23,740 nt of DNA from Bacteroidales bacterium. Its GTDB lineage: Bacteria > Bacteroidota > Bacteroidia > Bacteroidales > P3. Of the stretch, positions 1 through 8,791 are shown one piece after another. Where the stretch lies: positions 1 through 23,740 of the forward strand of contig SFPR01000025.1 in the NCBI GenBank assembly GCA_004551865.1, in the 5' to 3' direction. How positions within the stretch are numbered: position 1 is the stretch's first letter; every line of letters starts with the position of its first letter. The translations under genes and the position numbers were made by a program. Under the pieces are notes generated by a model that was given only the letters and a program-made list of their open reading frames with translations, had not been told where the DNA came from and did no database searches.

Positions 1-1145
1 GCTTTCAAGTCTTCTTCTTTGAGGACGTATGCCATCCTTGCCTGCTTCCTTCCTTTTTCGGGGTCGGAATAGAAGCCTGTTGCCGGTGCTAACATCACTG
101 TTGCTCCGTTGTAGGTAAAGTCTTTCAACAACCATTCGCAGAACTTGTCCGAATCGTCTATCGGCATCTCTATTATCGAATAGAATGCACCGGTAGGCAT
201 AGGGCAACGGCAACCCGGAATTTGGTTTACTGCGTTTACCAGTGTTCTTCTTCTGCTGTCATACTCTGCGGCTACCTTGTCGAAGTATTCTTGTGGGGTG
301 TCGATTGCTGCTTCGGCAAATATTTGTCCGAAATATGACGGACATAGTCTTGCTTGTCCCATTCTCAATGCTGCCGTCATGACTTCCTTGTTCTTGGAAA
401 TGATAACTCCCACTCTTGCTCCGCAAGCTGAATATCTCTTGCTGACAGAATCTAACAAGATTACGTTGTTTGAAATCTCTTCAAGCTCCATAACAGAGAA
501 GTGTTTCTTGCCGTCGTAGCAAAATTCTCTGTAAACCTCATCGGCAAACAAGAACAAGTCGTGCTTTTTTGCCAACTGTGCCAAAGATTGCAGTTCTTCT
601 TTGGTGTAGAGATAGCCGGTAGGGTTGTTGGGATTGCAAACCATGATGGCTCTTGTGCGTGGTGTGATTGCCTTTTCAAATTCTTCAATAGGCGGCAAGG
701 CAAAGCCGTTGTCTATGGTTGAAGGTACTGTCTTGATTGTTGTGTCGGAAAGAAGTGCAAAGGAGTTGTAGTTGGTGTAGTATGGTTCGGGTATCAATAC
801 TTCGTCGCCCGGGTTGCAACAAATGGTGAATGCAAATTGCAATGCTTCACTTCCTCCGTTGGTGATTACGATTTCTTCGGGCGTAAGGTGAATATTGTGC
901 TTTGCATAGTAGTCGCAAAGTCTTGTTCTGTAAGAAAGGTTTCCTGCCGAGTGGGTATATTCAACCACCTTCATGTCTGCCTTCCTCAAAGCGTCTATTG
1001 CTCCTGTCGGTGTTTCGATGTCGGGTTGTCCTATGTTGAGATGATATACCTTTGTACCTTTTGCCTTGGCTGCTTCGGCAAATGGAACTAATTTCCTGAT
1101 GGCTGAAGCAGGTAATGTGCTTCCTTTTTTTGATATTTGTGGCAT
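1..1145 (-). CDS. PLP-dependent class I/II aminotransferase (aspartate aminotransferase-like), 3' end cut by window edge
   Basis: Fold-type I PLP enzyme that transfers an amino group between an amino acid and a 2-oxo acid in the cytoplasm. The reading frame opens with ATG at 1143-1145 (MPQISKKGSTLPAS) and stays open to base 1, giving about 381 residues, so only a short C-terminus should be missing. Visible family marks are the N-terminal NIGQPDIETP substrate-loop region, NPNNPTGYLY, DEVYREFCYDG, and the Schiff-base lysine motif SVSKRYSACGARVG with Lys236 (codon 438-440). It is the third gene behind two DUF1573 genes, 31 nt after the nearer one, so it is probably cotranscribed from the promoter at 2107-2137. 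The exact substrate cannot be read from sequence; aspartate aminotransferase is the family default. Confidence 0.9.
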   Translation of the reverse strand, partial: MPQISKKGSTLPASAIRKLVPFAEAAKAKGTKVYHLNIGQPDIETPTGAIDALRKADMKVVEYTHSAGNLSYRTRLCDYYAKHNIHLTPEEIVITNGGSEALQFAFTICCNPGDEVLIPEPYYTNYNSFALLSDTTIKTVPSTIDNGFALPPIEEFEKAITPRTRAIMVCNPNNPTGYLYTKEELQSLAQLAKKHDLFLFADEVYREFCYDGKKHFSVMELEEISNNVILLDSVSKRYSACGARVGVIISKNKEVMTAALRMGQARLCPSYFGQIFAEAAIDTPQEYFDKVAAEYDSRRRTLVNAVNQIPGCRCPMPTGAFYSIIEMPIDDSDKFCEWLLKDFTYNGATVMLAPATGFYSDPEKGRKQARMAYVLKEEDLK

Positions 1146-1176
1146 TATGTTCTGTTATTTTGTTGATTGTTTATTC

Positions 1177-1584
1177 TTATTTCTTGACTACTTCGCCTTT
1201 TATCTTCAAGACCACACGGCTTGTTGAGGCGTTGGACTCGACGGTGATTGATTTGTTGATTTGTCCCACGTTGTTGGTGTTGTACTTTACCGTGATTGTG
1301 CCTGTTTGTCCGGGCATCAATGGTTCTTTGCTCCAAGAAGGAACGGTACAACCGCAAGATGAACGAACCTTTGAAAGTATCAAAGGCACTTTTCCTGTGT
1401 TTTTGTACTTAAACTCGGTAACTCCGTTGCCGCCTTGTTCTACACGACCATAGTCATGCTCCAATTTCTCAAAGGAAATCTCTGCTTGTGCGGCGTTTGA
1501 CTTCTGTTCTGTCTTGTTCGATTGTGCATTTGCTCCAAGTACAAAGGCAAATACCAAAACTAATGTTGAAATAAGTCTTTTCAT
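1177..1584 (-). CDS. DUF1573 domain protein, secreted
   Basis: 135 residues. A signal peptide of basic-hydrophobic-small type (MKRLISTLVLVFAFVLGANAQ) is followed by one DUF1573 domain, an immunoglobulin/ASPM-like beta sandwich common in Bacteroidota. The diagnostic core is HDYGRVEQG, then SSCGCTVPSWSKEPLMPGQ, then ITVKYNTNNVGQINKSITV. The paired cysteines of CGCT are conserved across the family, but no catalytic role is established. It lies 48 nt after the DUF1573 gene at 1633-2079 with no promoter or hairpin between them, and 31 nt before the aminotransferase, which suggests one transcript. Molecular function is unknown; export to the periplasm or outer membrane is an inference from the signal peptide. 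Confidence 0.9.
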   Translation of the reverse strand: MKRLISTLVLVFAFVLGANAQSNKTEQKSNAAQAEISFEKLEHDYGRVEQGGNGVTEFKYKNTGKVPLILSKVRSSCGCTVPSWSKEPLMPGQTGTITVKYNTNNVGQINKSITVESNASTSRVVLKIKGEVVKK

Positions 1585-1632
1585 TTTTGCTGAATTTTTT
1601 GTTGTTATCTGTATTATGTTTTTTGTTTTCTT

Positions 1633-2079
1633 CTATTCTTCTTCCACATATAGGACGTTACCCGTGATTGTAAGCAGTGTCCGCATCTTGTGTTTGTCAT
1701 TGGTTTTTACAACCACGCTTCTCTTTATTTCGCCAACAATGTTTGAGTTGTAGCTTATTCGTATCTGAGTGGTATCTTGGGGCAAAATGGGGTCTTTGTT
1801 CCACTTTGCAACCGTACAACCACAAGAGGCTGTTATGTTTTCTATTATCAACGGAGCTTGTCCTTGGTTTATTACGTTGAATATCGCAACTGCTTCATCG
1901 CCTTTTTGTATATCGCCAAAGTCGTGCGACACTTTGTCAAACTTTGCCGAAGCATACCGCTGTGCGTCTATGCTTTGCGTCGGCTCTTGTGCCAAAACCA
2001 TAGGCTGCAATGCCAAAATCAATATCGCAAACAGCAGGTTGCAAAATGCAGATGCAAAAACAGATTTCTGTATGTTCAT
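1633..2079 (-). CDS. DUF1573 domain protein, secreted (second tandem copy)
   Basis: 148 residues from the ATG at 2077-2079. An upstream in-frame TTG at 2083-2085 would add two residues but is less likely. An N-terminal hydrophobic stretch (FCNLLFAILILALQPMVLAQ) acts as a signal peptide. The mature part is a single DUF1573 domain: HDFGDIQKGDEAV, ASCGCTVAKWNKDPILPQD and ISYNSNIVGEIKRSVVV. These motifs line up one for one with the neighbour at 1177-1584, so the two look like diverged tandem duplicates. It is the first gene of the unit and starts 28 nt downstream of a consensus Bacteroidota promoter (2107-2137). Function is unknown. Confidence 0.88.
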   Translation of the reverse strand: MNIQKSVFASAFCNLLFAILILALQPMVLAQEPTQSIDAQRYASAKFDKVSHDFGDIQKGDEAVAIFNVINQGQAPLIIENITASCGCTVAKWNKDPILPQDTTQIRISYNSNIVGEIKRSVVVKTNDKHKMRTLLTITGNVLYVEEE

Positions 2080-2106
2080 CTTCAAGTCTTGGTTTTAATC
2101 AATCGG

Positions 2107-2137
2107 CAAAGTTACGACATTAGTTTTAATTGCCAAA
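2107..2137 (-). promoter_or_regulatory. Bacteroidota-type promoter for the DUF1573-aminotransferase unit
   Basis: On the minus strand TTTG (plus 2134-2137) is followed after 19 nt by TAACTTTG (plus 2107-2114), an exact fit to the phylum consensus TTTG / TAnnTTTG with ideal spacing. The ATG is 27 nt beyond the -7 box. Confidence 0.75.
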
Positions 2138-2166
2138 AGAAATGAAAGAATTTTCTTTGGCAGGAT

Positions 2167-2210
2167 AAAAAAACATGGTGCAAAGAATGATAATCGCATT
2201 CTTTGCACCA
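2167..2210 (-). terminator. Rho-independent terminator after ppiD
   Basis: Perfect 14-bp inverted repeat (TGGTGCAAAGAATG at 2176-2189, complement at 2197-2210) with a 7-nt loop. On the minus strand it is followed by ACA and then seven T (plus 2167-2173). It lies 37 nt past the ppiD stop and ahead of the promoter at 2107-2137, so it separates the two minus-strand units. Confidence 0.9.
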
Positions 2211-2247
2211 CAAGTTCTTTTACGCTTAAATTAAGCCTTTTATTCTC

Positions 2248-4377
2248 TTAATAGAATATTGTAAAGTTGTTCTTTATGTCTGCTTTCATCTGCAATACTT
2301 GCAAAAGCATCTGTGTTTTTTGCATTGCCTTGGTTTTGTATTGCTGTTGTATCAACTTTGCGTCTTCTTTTACGGGTCTTGTGTATTGTCTGTCGATGTT
2401 TACCACATACACTCCGTTGAAGCCTTTTATCGGTTTTTGCATTCCTGTCTTCTTTGCTGCCGACAATGTTCCTATCACCCTCATCTCCGGACCTGCTGCG
2501 GCAAAGTATGGACTTGCAAAGTCAATTCCGCTTGCCGAATCGATTTGTACTTCGGCTGCTGCGGCAAAGGCATCTATTGTTTTGTTGCCTGCCAAAAGTT
2601 TGTCGGCTTTTTCCAACAATATCTGTGCTTTCTTCTCTATCTTTACTTGAGATTCGATATATGGTTTGACTTGTTCAAGCGGCAAGATGCCTTTTTCTTT
2701 GATTTCTTTCAAACCTACAACCACAAACATATCTTGTAACTGATATACTTCTGCAGCAACGTCGCCAACCTTGGTATCTTCGTTAAACGCCCAGCGTACA
2801 ATTTCTCTGCAATATGGAGTTCCGTTCAACTGATAGTCCATTTCTCTTACGGTAGAGGTCAATATGTTGATGTTTTGTTTTTGTGCTTGTGCTTTCATCT
2901 CGGCAAGGCTCTTTGATGAACCGAGGAATATATCTGCCTTGTCCTTAATCTCGTTGATTGTCTTGTCGCTTGCTCTTACGCCCATGACAATCATAGCAAC
3001 CTGCATCTTGGTTTTTGGCTCTGTTTTGCCTTTTACCTTTATCAAGTAGTGTCCTACTTCGTTTGGAAGGTCATATACAAACACGCCTCCGACGTTTGTG
3101 GCTCTTATTTGTGCAAACAAATCTGTCGGTATCTGTCCGTCAAGCACCCATTCCGAGTCTCCAAAGTTGTTCTTTGCCTCAGGATCGTCCGAAAACTTGG
3201 CAACATTTTGCTCAAAGGCTGCATCGTCAGCCTTGAACGCTCTGCTCAAACTATCGACAAGGGCTTTTGCCTGCTCGGGTGTGCGTTTGATGTCTTTGGA
3301 AGCCTTGTTGTTCAAAACAAGTATTTGAGAGAAACGAACCGAATCGGGACGCGATTGAACGTCTGTAATCTTTGCCATTATCCAATTTGTTCCCTGCTGG
3401 AACGGAGCAATGAAGTCGCCTGCTTTCTTACCTTTTAGCAAGCTGTCTGCAAAGACTGCCTTCAAGTCTTCTTCTTTGTAGTATGTGCTATCGTACACTC
3501 TGTCCGAAGACACGGAAACAAAACTTGGTATCTCTTCGTTTGTCAATGCTTGGAAGTCGGCATAGGTTTTCGAAACCGAGTCATTGATTGCCTTTACGTC
3601 CGAAGCCGATGGCAAAACGGAGAACTTGACAAATTCCAAGTCTCTCATTTCCTCGTAAATCTTATATTCGTTCTTGTGTTCTTCGTAGTACTTCTTGTAA
3701 TCTTCGTCAGTAACCTTTATTGTGTTGTCTGCAACCGATTGATATGGCAATACTGCATATCGGGAGTCGGTTACCTTGTTGTAAACCTCGCTCATGTGAG
3801 TTGCAATCGCCTTTGGCATATAGAAACTGCTTGAAACAAGTGCGTTATACTTCTCTTGCAATCTGTTTTGCTTCACATAACGCTCAAATTCCGTCCAACT
3901 TGCTTTTTGGTCTTCGGGCAATTTGTCAAATTGTGCAATGTATTGTTTGATTGCTTGTGCATTATATTGACCTGTTTTGGGGTCTGAGAAGTTTTGTTTG
4001 ACAATCAAAGGTATAAAATCGCCAAAAAACATATCGTTCAACTCGTCTTCAGAAACCACCAAGCCGAGCTTGTCACACTCCTGACGCAACAACTTTTGTG
4101 AAAGTAAACTCTGGTATGCTTGTTGCTTGGCTGCGAAACTTTGTTCTTGAGTAAGATTGTTTGTTCTGTACTGCTGTTTGAGGTTATTCTCGACATTCGT
4201 AACTGCAAGTTCATATTCTTGGAACGAAATATCCGAACCATTTATCTTTGCCAAGACTGTTGGTCTGTTACCACCGTTTCGTGTCCACAAATCACTGAAA
4301 ATGAACGCCAATATCGCAACTGCAATCACCGCAACCGCAATCCCTGCTCTCTTTCTGATTTTTCCAATTATAGCCAT
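2248..4377 (-). CDS. ppiD: Membrane-anchored peptidylprolyl isomerase/foldase, PpiD/SurA-like
   Basis: 709 residues. It helps fold exported proteins at the outer face of the inner membrane. An uncleaved signal anchor (about residues 11-31) precedes a SurA_N-type chaperone region with the usual INGSDISFQEYE opening. A parvulin-like domain sits at about residues 345-450 (RFSQILVLNN, then FSDDPEAKNNFGDSEWVLDG, then VGHYLIKVKGK). A second PPIase-like, helical C-terminal region follows. This length and order match the Bacteroidota PpiD-like proteins. The usual GGDLGWF-type stretch of parvulins is replaced here by FGDSEWV, so isomerase activity may be weak and chaperone activity may dominate; that is inference. 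It is a single-gene unit with its own promoter (box at 4434-4441) and terminator. Confidence 0.88.
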   Translation of the reverse strand: MAIIGKIRKRAGIAVAVIAVAILAFIFSDLWTRNGGNRPTVLAKINGSDISFQEYELAVTNVENNLKQQYRTNNLTQEQSFAAKQQAYQSLLSQKLLRQECDKLGLVVSEDELNDMFFGDFIPLIVKQNFSDPKTGQYNAQAIKQYIAQFDKLPEDQKASWTEFERYVKQNRLQEKYNALVSSSFYMPKAIATHMSEVYNKVTDSRYAVLPYQSVADNTIKVTDEDYKKYYEEHKNEYKIYEEMRDLEFVKFSVLPSASDVKAINDSVSKTYADFQALTNEEIPSFVSVSSDRVYDSTYYKEEDLKAVFADSLLKGKKAGDFIAPFQQGTNWIMAKITDVQSRPDSVRFSQILVLNNKASKDIKRTPEQAKALVDSLSRAFKADDAAFEQNVAKFSDDPEAKNNFGDSEWVLDGQIPTDLFAQIRATNVGGVFVYDLPNEVGHYLIKVKGKTEPKTKMQVAMIVMGVRASDKTINEIKDKADIFLGSSKSLAEMKAQAQKQNINILTSTVREMDYQLNGTPYCREIVRWAFNEDTKVGDVAAEVYQLQDMFVVVGLKEIKEKGILPLEQVKPYIESQVKIEKKAQILLEKADKLLAGNKTIDAFAAAAEVQIDSASGIDFASPYFAAAGPEMRVIGTLSAAKKTGMQKPIKGFNGVYVVNIDRQYTRPVKEDAKLIQQQYKTKAMQKTQMLLQVLQMKADIKNNFTIFY

Positions 4378-4433
4378 TTCGTATCTGTTTATTTGTTCTT
4401 AAAATGTTGTTTTCATTTCTAAATTACGGCTTG

Positions 4434-4441
4434 CAAAAATA
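4434..4441 (-). promoter_or_regulatory. Promoter -7 box for ppiD
   Basis: The minus strand reads TATTTTTG, matching TAnnTTTG, 56 nt before the ppiD ATG. No good TTTG is seen at the expected distance (a TTTC lies near it), so this is a partial match in the 170-bp divergent region between ppiD and ctpA. Confidence 0.45.
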
Positions 4442-4489
4442 ACAAGAAAATTCATAAGAAAGAAACATTTGCGAAAAAATCTTCGAGTA

Positions 4490-4523
4490 TTTGGCGTTTT
4501 TCTTGGGCGTTTCGCTATCTTTG
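4490..4523 (+). promoter_or_regulatory. Bacteroidota-type promoter for the ctpA operon
   Basis: TTTG at 4490-4493 and TATCTTTG at 4516-4523 are separated by 22 nt, slightly longer than the usual 19-21. The ctpA ATG follows 24 nt after the -7 box. Confidence 0.6.
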
Positions 4524-4547
4524 CAGGGTATTTTTAAGCCGTAAAAC

Positions 4548-6197
4548 ATGAAAAAAACAAAAGTAATTTCACTGATTGCAGGATTGTTGCTTGGTTTCTC
4601 AATGAGAGTTCCTGCACAAAATTTTCCTCAAGAAGACTACTTTGAAATGAACAAGGCAATCGAAATTTTCGGTTCTGTGTTCAAAAATCTTCATTCAAAT
4701 TATGTTGATGAGCTAAACTCGGGAGATTTGGTCAAAACTGCCATTGATGCCATGCTCTCTAAGTTGGACCCTTACACAAACTTCTATCCGGAGTCTGATA
4801 TTGAGAATGTGAAGTTGCAACTCCTTGGTCAATATGGCGGAATTGGAGCTTTAATTCACGCCCAAGGCAACAAAATTTTGATTTCCGAGCCATACGAAGA
4901 TCTTCCTGCCCAAAAAGCAGGCTTAAAGGCTGCGGACGTGATTTTGAAGATTGACGGAGAAAGCTGCGAGGGCAAAACCACAAGTCAGGTGAGCGAAAAA
5001 CTCCGCGGACAGGCAGGAACGGACGTCCGTCTGACCTTGGAACGAGACGGCAAACAGTTTGAAAAAACAATCAAACGCCAAGAAATTCAGCTTCCTAACG
5101 TATCTTATTATTCCATGCTCGACAATCATACAGGCTATATCAAGTTGGACGAGTTTACAAAGGACGCCGGCAAAAATGTTTTGGAAGCCTACAAAAAGCT
5201 CAAGGCAGAAGGAGCCGACAAATTGGTCTTGGATTTGAGAGGAAACGGAGGAGGATTGCTCAACGAGGCTGTAAACATCGTAAATATCTTCGTCGATAAA
5301 GGGCAAACCGTGGTAAGCAAGAAAGCAAAGAATGTAGAGAAGAGCGTAACTTTCAAAACAACCCAAAAGGCTTTTGATGCAAATGTTCCGCTTGTGGTTT
5401 TGATTGATGCTTACTCAGCTTCGGCTTCCGAAATCGTTGCAGGCAGTTTGCAAGACTTGGACAGAGCCGTGGTTGTAGGGCAGAGATCTTTCGGCAAAGG
5501 TCTTGTGCAGACTGTTATACCTCTTATATATAACACCCAGATGAAAGTTACCGAATCCAAATACTACATTCCGAGCGGAAGATGCATACAAGCCATTGAC
5601 TATGCCAACAGAGACGAAAACGGAAGAGCAACAAAAATTCCCGATTCTTTGAAAACCGCTTTCAAGACCAAAAACGGCAGAACGGTATATGCCGGTTCAG
5701 GCATAGAACCCGATGTTTACATCGAGCCTGTTTATGCTTCCAACATAGCAATATCGCTTATTGGTAAATCAATCTGCTTCAATTATGCAACCGAGTTTGT
5801 AAAGAAGCACCCGACTATTGCTCCTGCAAAAGAGTTTGAGTTTACCGACCAAATGTATGAAGACTTTGTCGATTTTATCAAAGACAAAGATTACAGCTAC
5901 ACAACTGCGAGTGAAAAGACTATTGAAGACCTGCTCACAACTGCCGAAAAAGACAAAGTAAACCCTCAAACCATCGAAGAAATAAAGAGAGCAAAAGAGC
6001 TGCTTATTGCAGACAAACAAAACGACATCTACAAGTTCAAAGACGAAATCAAAGAATTGTTGAAAAGCGAAATCGTTTCTCGGTATTACTATCAAAGAGG
6101 AAGAACCGAGGTTGCCTTGAAAAACGACACAGAGCTTGACAGAGCTGTCGAGATTTTGAACAACACAAAAGAATACAAGGAAATATTGAGCAAATAA
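4548..6197 (+). CDS. ctpA: S41 family C-terminal processing peptidase (CtpA/Prc)
   Basis: 549 residues. A periplasmic serine protease that trims or degrades envelope proteins near their C-termini. A signal peptide (MKKTKVISLIAGLLLGFSMRVPAQ) leads to an N-terminal helical region, a PDZ domain at about residues 88-175 (LGQYGGIGALI, LPAQKAGLKAADVILKIDG) and the S41 core. The catalytic motifs are SASASE with nucleophile Ser292 and FGKG with base Lys317. Their 25-residue spacing equals that of E. coli Prc Ser430/Lys455, and the Asp equivalent is Asp303. DLRGNGGG at about 229-236 provides the oxyanion-side loop. A charged helical tail of about 130 residues completes the chain, as in Bacteroidota homologues. 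It is the first gene of an envelope operon, with the transglutaminase-like gene 19 nt downstream. Confidence 0.95.
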   Translation: MKKTKVISLIAGLLLGFSMRVPAQNFPQEDYFEMNKAIEIFGSVFKNLHSNYVDELNSGDLVKTAIDAMLSKLDPYTNFYPESDIENVKLQLLGQYGGIGALIHAQGNKILISEPYEDLPAQKAGLKAADVILKIDGESCEGKTTSQVSEKLRGQAGTDVRLTLERDGKQFEKTIKRQEIQLPNVSYYSMLDNHTGYIKLDEFTKDAGKNVLEAYKKLKAEGADKLVLDLRGNGGGLLNEAVNIVNIFVDKGQTVVSKKAKNVEKSVTFKTTQKAFDANVPLVVLIDAYSASASEIVAGSLQDLDRAVVVGQRSFGKGLVQTVIPLIYNTQMKVTESKYYIPSGRCIQAIDYANRDENGRATKIPDSLKTAFKTKNGRTVYAGSGIEPDVYIEPVYASNIAISLIGKSICFNYATEFVKKHPTIAPAKEFEFTDQMYEDFVDFIKDKDYSYTTASEKTIEDLLTTAEKDKVNPQTIEEIKRAKELLIADKQNDIYKFKDEIKELLKSEIVSRYYYQRGRTEVALKNDTELDRAVEILNNTKEYKEILSK

Positions 6198-6216
6198 CCC
6201 AAAAACGACAACAGAA

Positions 6217-8790
6217 GTGAAAAAGACATTTTGGCTGAGTGTGATATTTGCCTTGTGCCTCGGCACAGCAACTGCACAAAATTTCAGAAAGGACAACAAG
6301 ATATTTGAAAAGACAACAGACAAACAAGAGAAAGAATATCTGCAATTTCTTTACGACTATATGCCTCTGAGCGATTTGGCAGACTATTCGGGAGAATTTT
6401 TCCTCAATCAGGTACGTTATGCAATCAAAGCGAGAGAAACATTCTCTTGGGGCAGGACTATACCGGAGGAAGTGTTCAAACACTTTGTCTTGGTTTACAG
6501 AGTAAACAACGAAAACCTCGATACTGCAAGAGCATTCATCTTTGAAACTCTCAAAGACAGGATAAAAAACATGAGCATGTACGATGCGGCATTGGAAGTG
6601 AACCATTGGTGCCACGAACACGTCAATTACAAAGCCTCAGACGGCAGAACCTCCTCTCCTCTTGCCACAATCAGAACCTCATGGGGCAGATGTGGCGAAG
6701 AGAGTACCTTTACCGTTACGGCACTGAGGGCTGTCGGGCTTCCTGCACGACAATGCTACACTCCGCGTTGGGCGCATACCGATGACAATCATGCTTGGGT
6801 CGAAGTATGGATTGACGGTACTTGGCACCACCTTGGAGCCTGCGAACCCGAACCCGAACTCGACATTGCATGGTTTGATGCCCCTGCAAAAAGAGCAATG
6901 ATGGTTCACACCACAGTCTTCGGAAAATATGACGGAAAAGAAAAGAAAAACTTTGAACACCCACTTTACAGCAAGATAAACCTGCTTTCAAACTATACAA
7001 CAACCAAAAATCTTGAAATATCGGTCAAAGACACTGACGGAAAGCCCGTAGAGAACGCACAGGTGGCTTTCGGGCTTTACAACTATGCGGAATACTATCC
7101 TCTTGCAAAGCTCTACACCGACAAAAACGGCAAAGCTGTTTTGGAAACGGGCTTTGGAGACTTGATGATTTGGGTGAAGAAAGACGGTAAGACAGCTTCT
7201 GCCTTGGCAAAGGCTGACACCGACAAGATGAGCCTCACAATCGAAAGATGCGACTTTGTTCCGCACTGCACTCACTACAAGCTCTGCCCTCCCGTTGCCA
7301 AACAAGTGAAAGCCGTGAGCGAAGAAAAAGCAGCCAGAAATGCTCTCAGAATAAGCTACGAAGACTCTTTGAGAGAAGCCTATTTGAAGACCATGCCGCG
7401 AAACTTCGATTCAGAAAAACGAAACGCCTATTTGGAGCAACAAAACGCCGTTTGGAAATTCTCTTTTCAAGAGTTGGAAAAGGCTGATAAACTGATAGAA
7501 AACTCGTGGGGTAACTACAAGCAGATTGAGAGCGTGTTGGCAAGCGGAGACGAAAATGCGATTGACATTCTTTCGCTTTTGTACGAGAAAGACCTCCGAG
7601 ACATAGAAGCATCAACCGTTCTCAGCCATTTGAAAGCCTACAAAAACTACCCTGCACAAGACGAGAGTTTGAAGGAATACGTTCTCAATCCTCGCATTCA
7701 GCTCGAAAAAATAACCACTTACCGAGAGTTTTTGCAGAAACACTTTGCCGACAGAGCAAAAGACTTTATTGCCTCTCCGCAAAGCATAGCCGATTGGATA
7801 AATGCAAACATCAAACTCAACAAACAAGAAAACTATTACGGGGTTCAAATATCTCCCGAAGGCATACTAAGAGTTGGTCAATGCGACCCTCTTTCGAGAG
7901 AAATTCTTTTTGTTGCCATTGCAAGGAGTTTTGGAATTGCCGCAAGATATGAGTGGGCTGAGGGCAGAGCTCAGTATAAGACATCTGCCGAAAGCGATTG
8001 GACTTATCCGCAATTTGAAACAAAGAGCAGCGAACCTATGGGAACGCTAATCGTTTCCAATTCAAAGTCCAACAAAATCAAACCCGAATATTACATACAC
8101 TTCACTCTTCAACGTTTGGAGAGTGATGAATATAAGACACTCGACTTTGAATACGACCCTAAGTTTGCTCAATTTCCCGAAACCCTTACAGTGCCTGCCG
8201 GAAAGTACAGACTGATGAGCGGAAACCGCGATTCGGACGGAAATATCTATGTGAGAGAAGAATACTTTGAGGTCAAAGCGGACCAAATCACCAAAGCCGA
8301 AGTGGTAATGGACGAAATACAGACCGATTTGAAAATCTTGGGAAAGATAAACATGAAAGAGAAAGTGCATCTTGCAGACAAAAAGACCACAAGTCTCAAA
8401 AACATTGCCAAGGACCAAGGCATGGTACTCGCAATCATAGACCCATATTCCGAGCCTGTGCGTCATCTTATGGCAGACATGCCTTTGGTCAAAGAAGAAA
8501 TGGAAACTTGGGGCGGAGGAATAGCTTTTGTGTTTGCAAATACTCCCGAGCAAGCTCCCGAAAGTATGTATCCCAACCTTCCGAAGCAAAGCATCTTTGC
8601 ACAAGACAAACACAAACAACTACAAAAAGCAATCACCGAGGCAACAAAATTTGATTTTACAGGCAACTATCCCCTTTTGTGTTTTGTTACAAAAGAGGGA
8701 GAAATTGTCTTTCTGTCAGAAGGATACAGGATTGGCTCGGGAGAAAGTCTCTTGAAGGTCATTCACCAACTCAACCAAAGCAACAAATAG
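6217..8790 (+). CDS. Secreted tandem transglutaminase-like protein with thioredoxin-like C-terminus
   Basis: 857 residues. The start is GTG at 6217; no nearer ATG keeps the clear signal peptide (MKKTFWLSVIFALCLGTATAQ). A first transglutaminase-like domain covers about residues 110-225 with Cys159 (GRCGEES) and His192 (DNHAWVEVW). Where the third catalytic Asp is expected the sequence reads LGACEPEPELD, so an acidic residue is displaced. A carboxypeptidase-regulatory/Ig-like segment follows (ISVKDTDGKPVENAQVAFG). A second, weaker transglutaminase-like segment includes Cys556 (VGQCDPLSREILF) and RSFGIAARYEW, but I find no obvious His. The last 150 residues look like a thioredoxin fold in which the CxxC is replaced by DPYSEP (from Asp742). 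The gene sits between ctpA (19 nt) and a beta-barrel gene (1 nt). Peptide or cell-wall processing is plausible; the substrate is unknown. Confidence 0.82.
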   Translation: MKKTFWLSVIFALCLGTATAQNFRKDNKIFEKTTDKQEKEYLQFLYDYMPLSDLADYSGEFFLNQVRYAIKARETFSWGRTIPEEVFKHFVLVYRVNNENLDTARAFIFETLKDRIKNMSMYDAALEVNHWCHEHVNYKASDGRTSSPLATIRTSWGRCGEESTFTVTALRAVGLPARQCYTPRWAHTDDNHAWVEVWIDGTWHHLGACEPEPELDIAWFDAPAKRAMMVHTTVFGKYDGKEKKNFEHPLYSKINLLSNYTTTKNLEISVKDTDGKPVENAQVAFGLYNYAEYYPLAKLYTDKNGKAVLETGFGDLMIWVKKDGKTASALAKADTDKMSLTIERCDFVPHCTHYKLCPPVAKQVKAVSEEKAARNALRISYEDSLREAYLKTMPRNFDSEKRNAYLEQQNAVWKFSFQELEKADKLIENSWGNYKQIESVLASGDENAIDILSLLYEKDLRDIEASTVLSHLKAYKNYPAQDESLKEYVLNPRIQLEKITTYREFLQKHFADRAKDFIASPQSIADWINANIKLNKQENYYGVQISPEGILRVGQCDPLSREILFVAIARSFGIAARYEWAEGRAQYKTSAESDWTYPQFETKSSEPMGTLIVSNSKSNKIKPEYYIHFTLQRLESDEYKTLDFEYDPKFAQFPETLTVPAGKYRLMSGNRDSDGNIYVREEYFEVKADQITKAEVVMDEIQTDLKILGKINMKEKVHLADKKTTSLKNIAKDQGMVLAIIDPYSEPVRHLMADMPLVKEEMETWGGGIAFVFANTPEQAPESMYPNLPKQSIFAQDKHKQLQKAITEATKFDFTGNYPLLCFVTKEGEIVFLSEGYRIGSGESLLKVIHQLNQSNK

Positions 8791-8791
8791 A

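Noticed and set aside
2080..2085. TTG start for the DUF1573 gene at 1633-2079
   Set aside because: It adds only Leu/Met-Lys before an in-frame ATG that begins a good signal peptide; the ATG is the simpler start.
6049..6621. Minus-strand 190-residue open frame across the ctpA-transglutaminase junction
   Set aside because: It is antisense to two well-supported genes and has the Phe/Cys/Val-rich look of a reverse-complement shadow.
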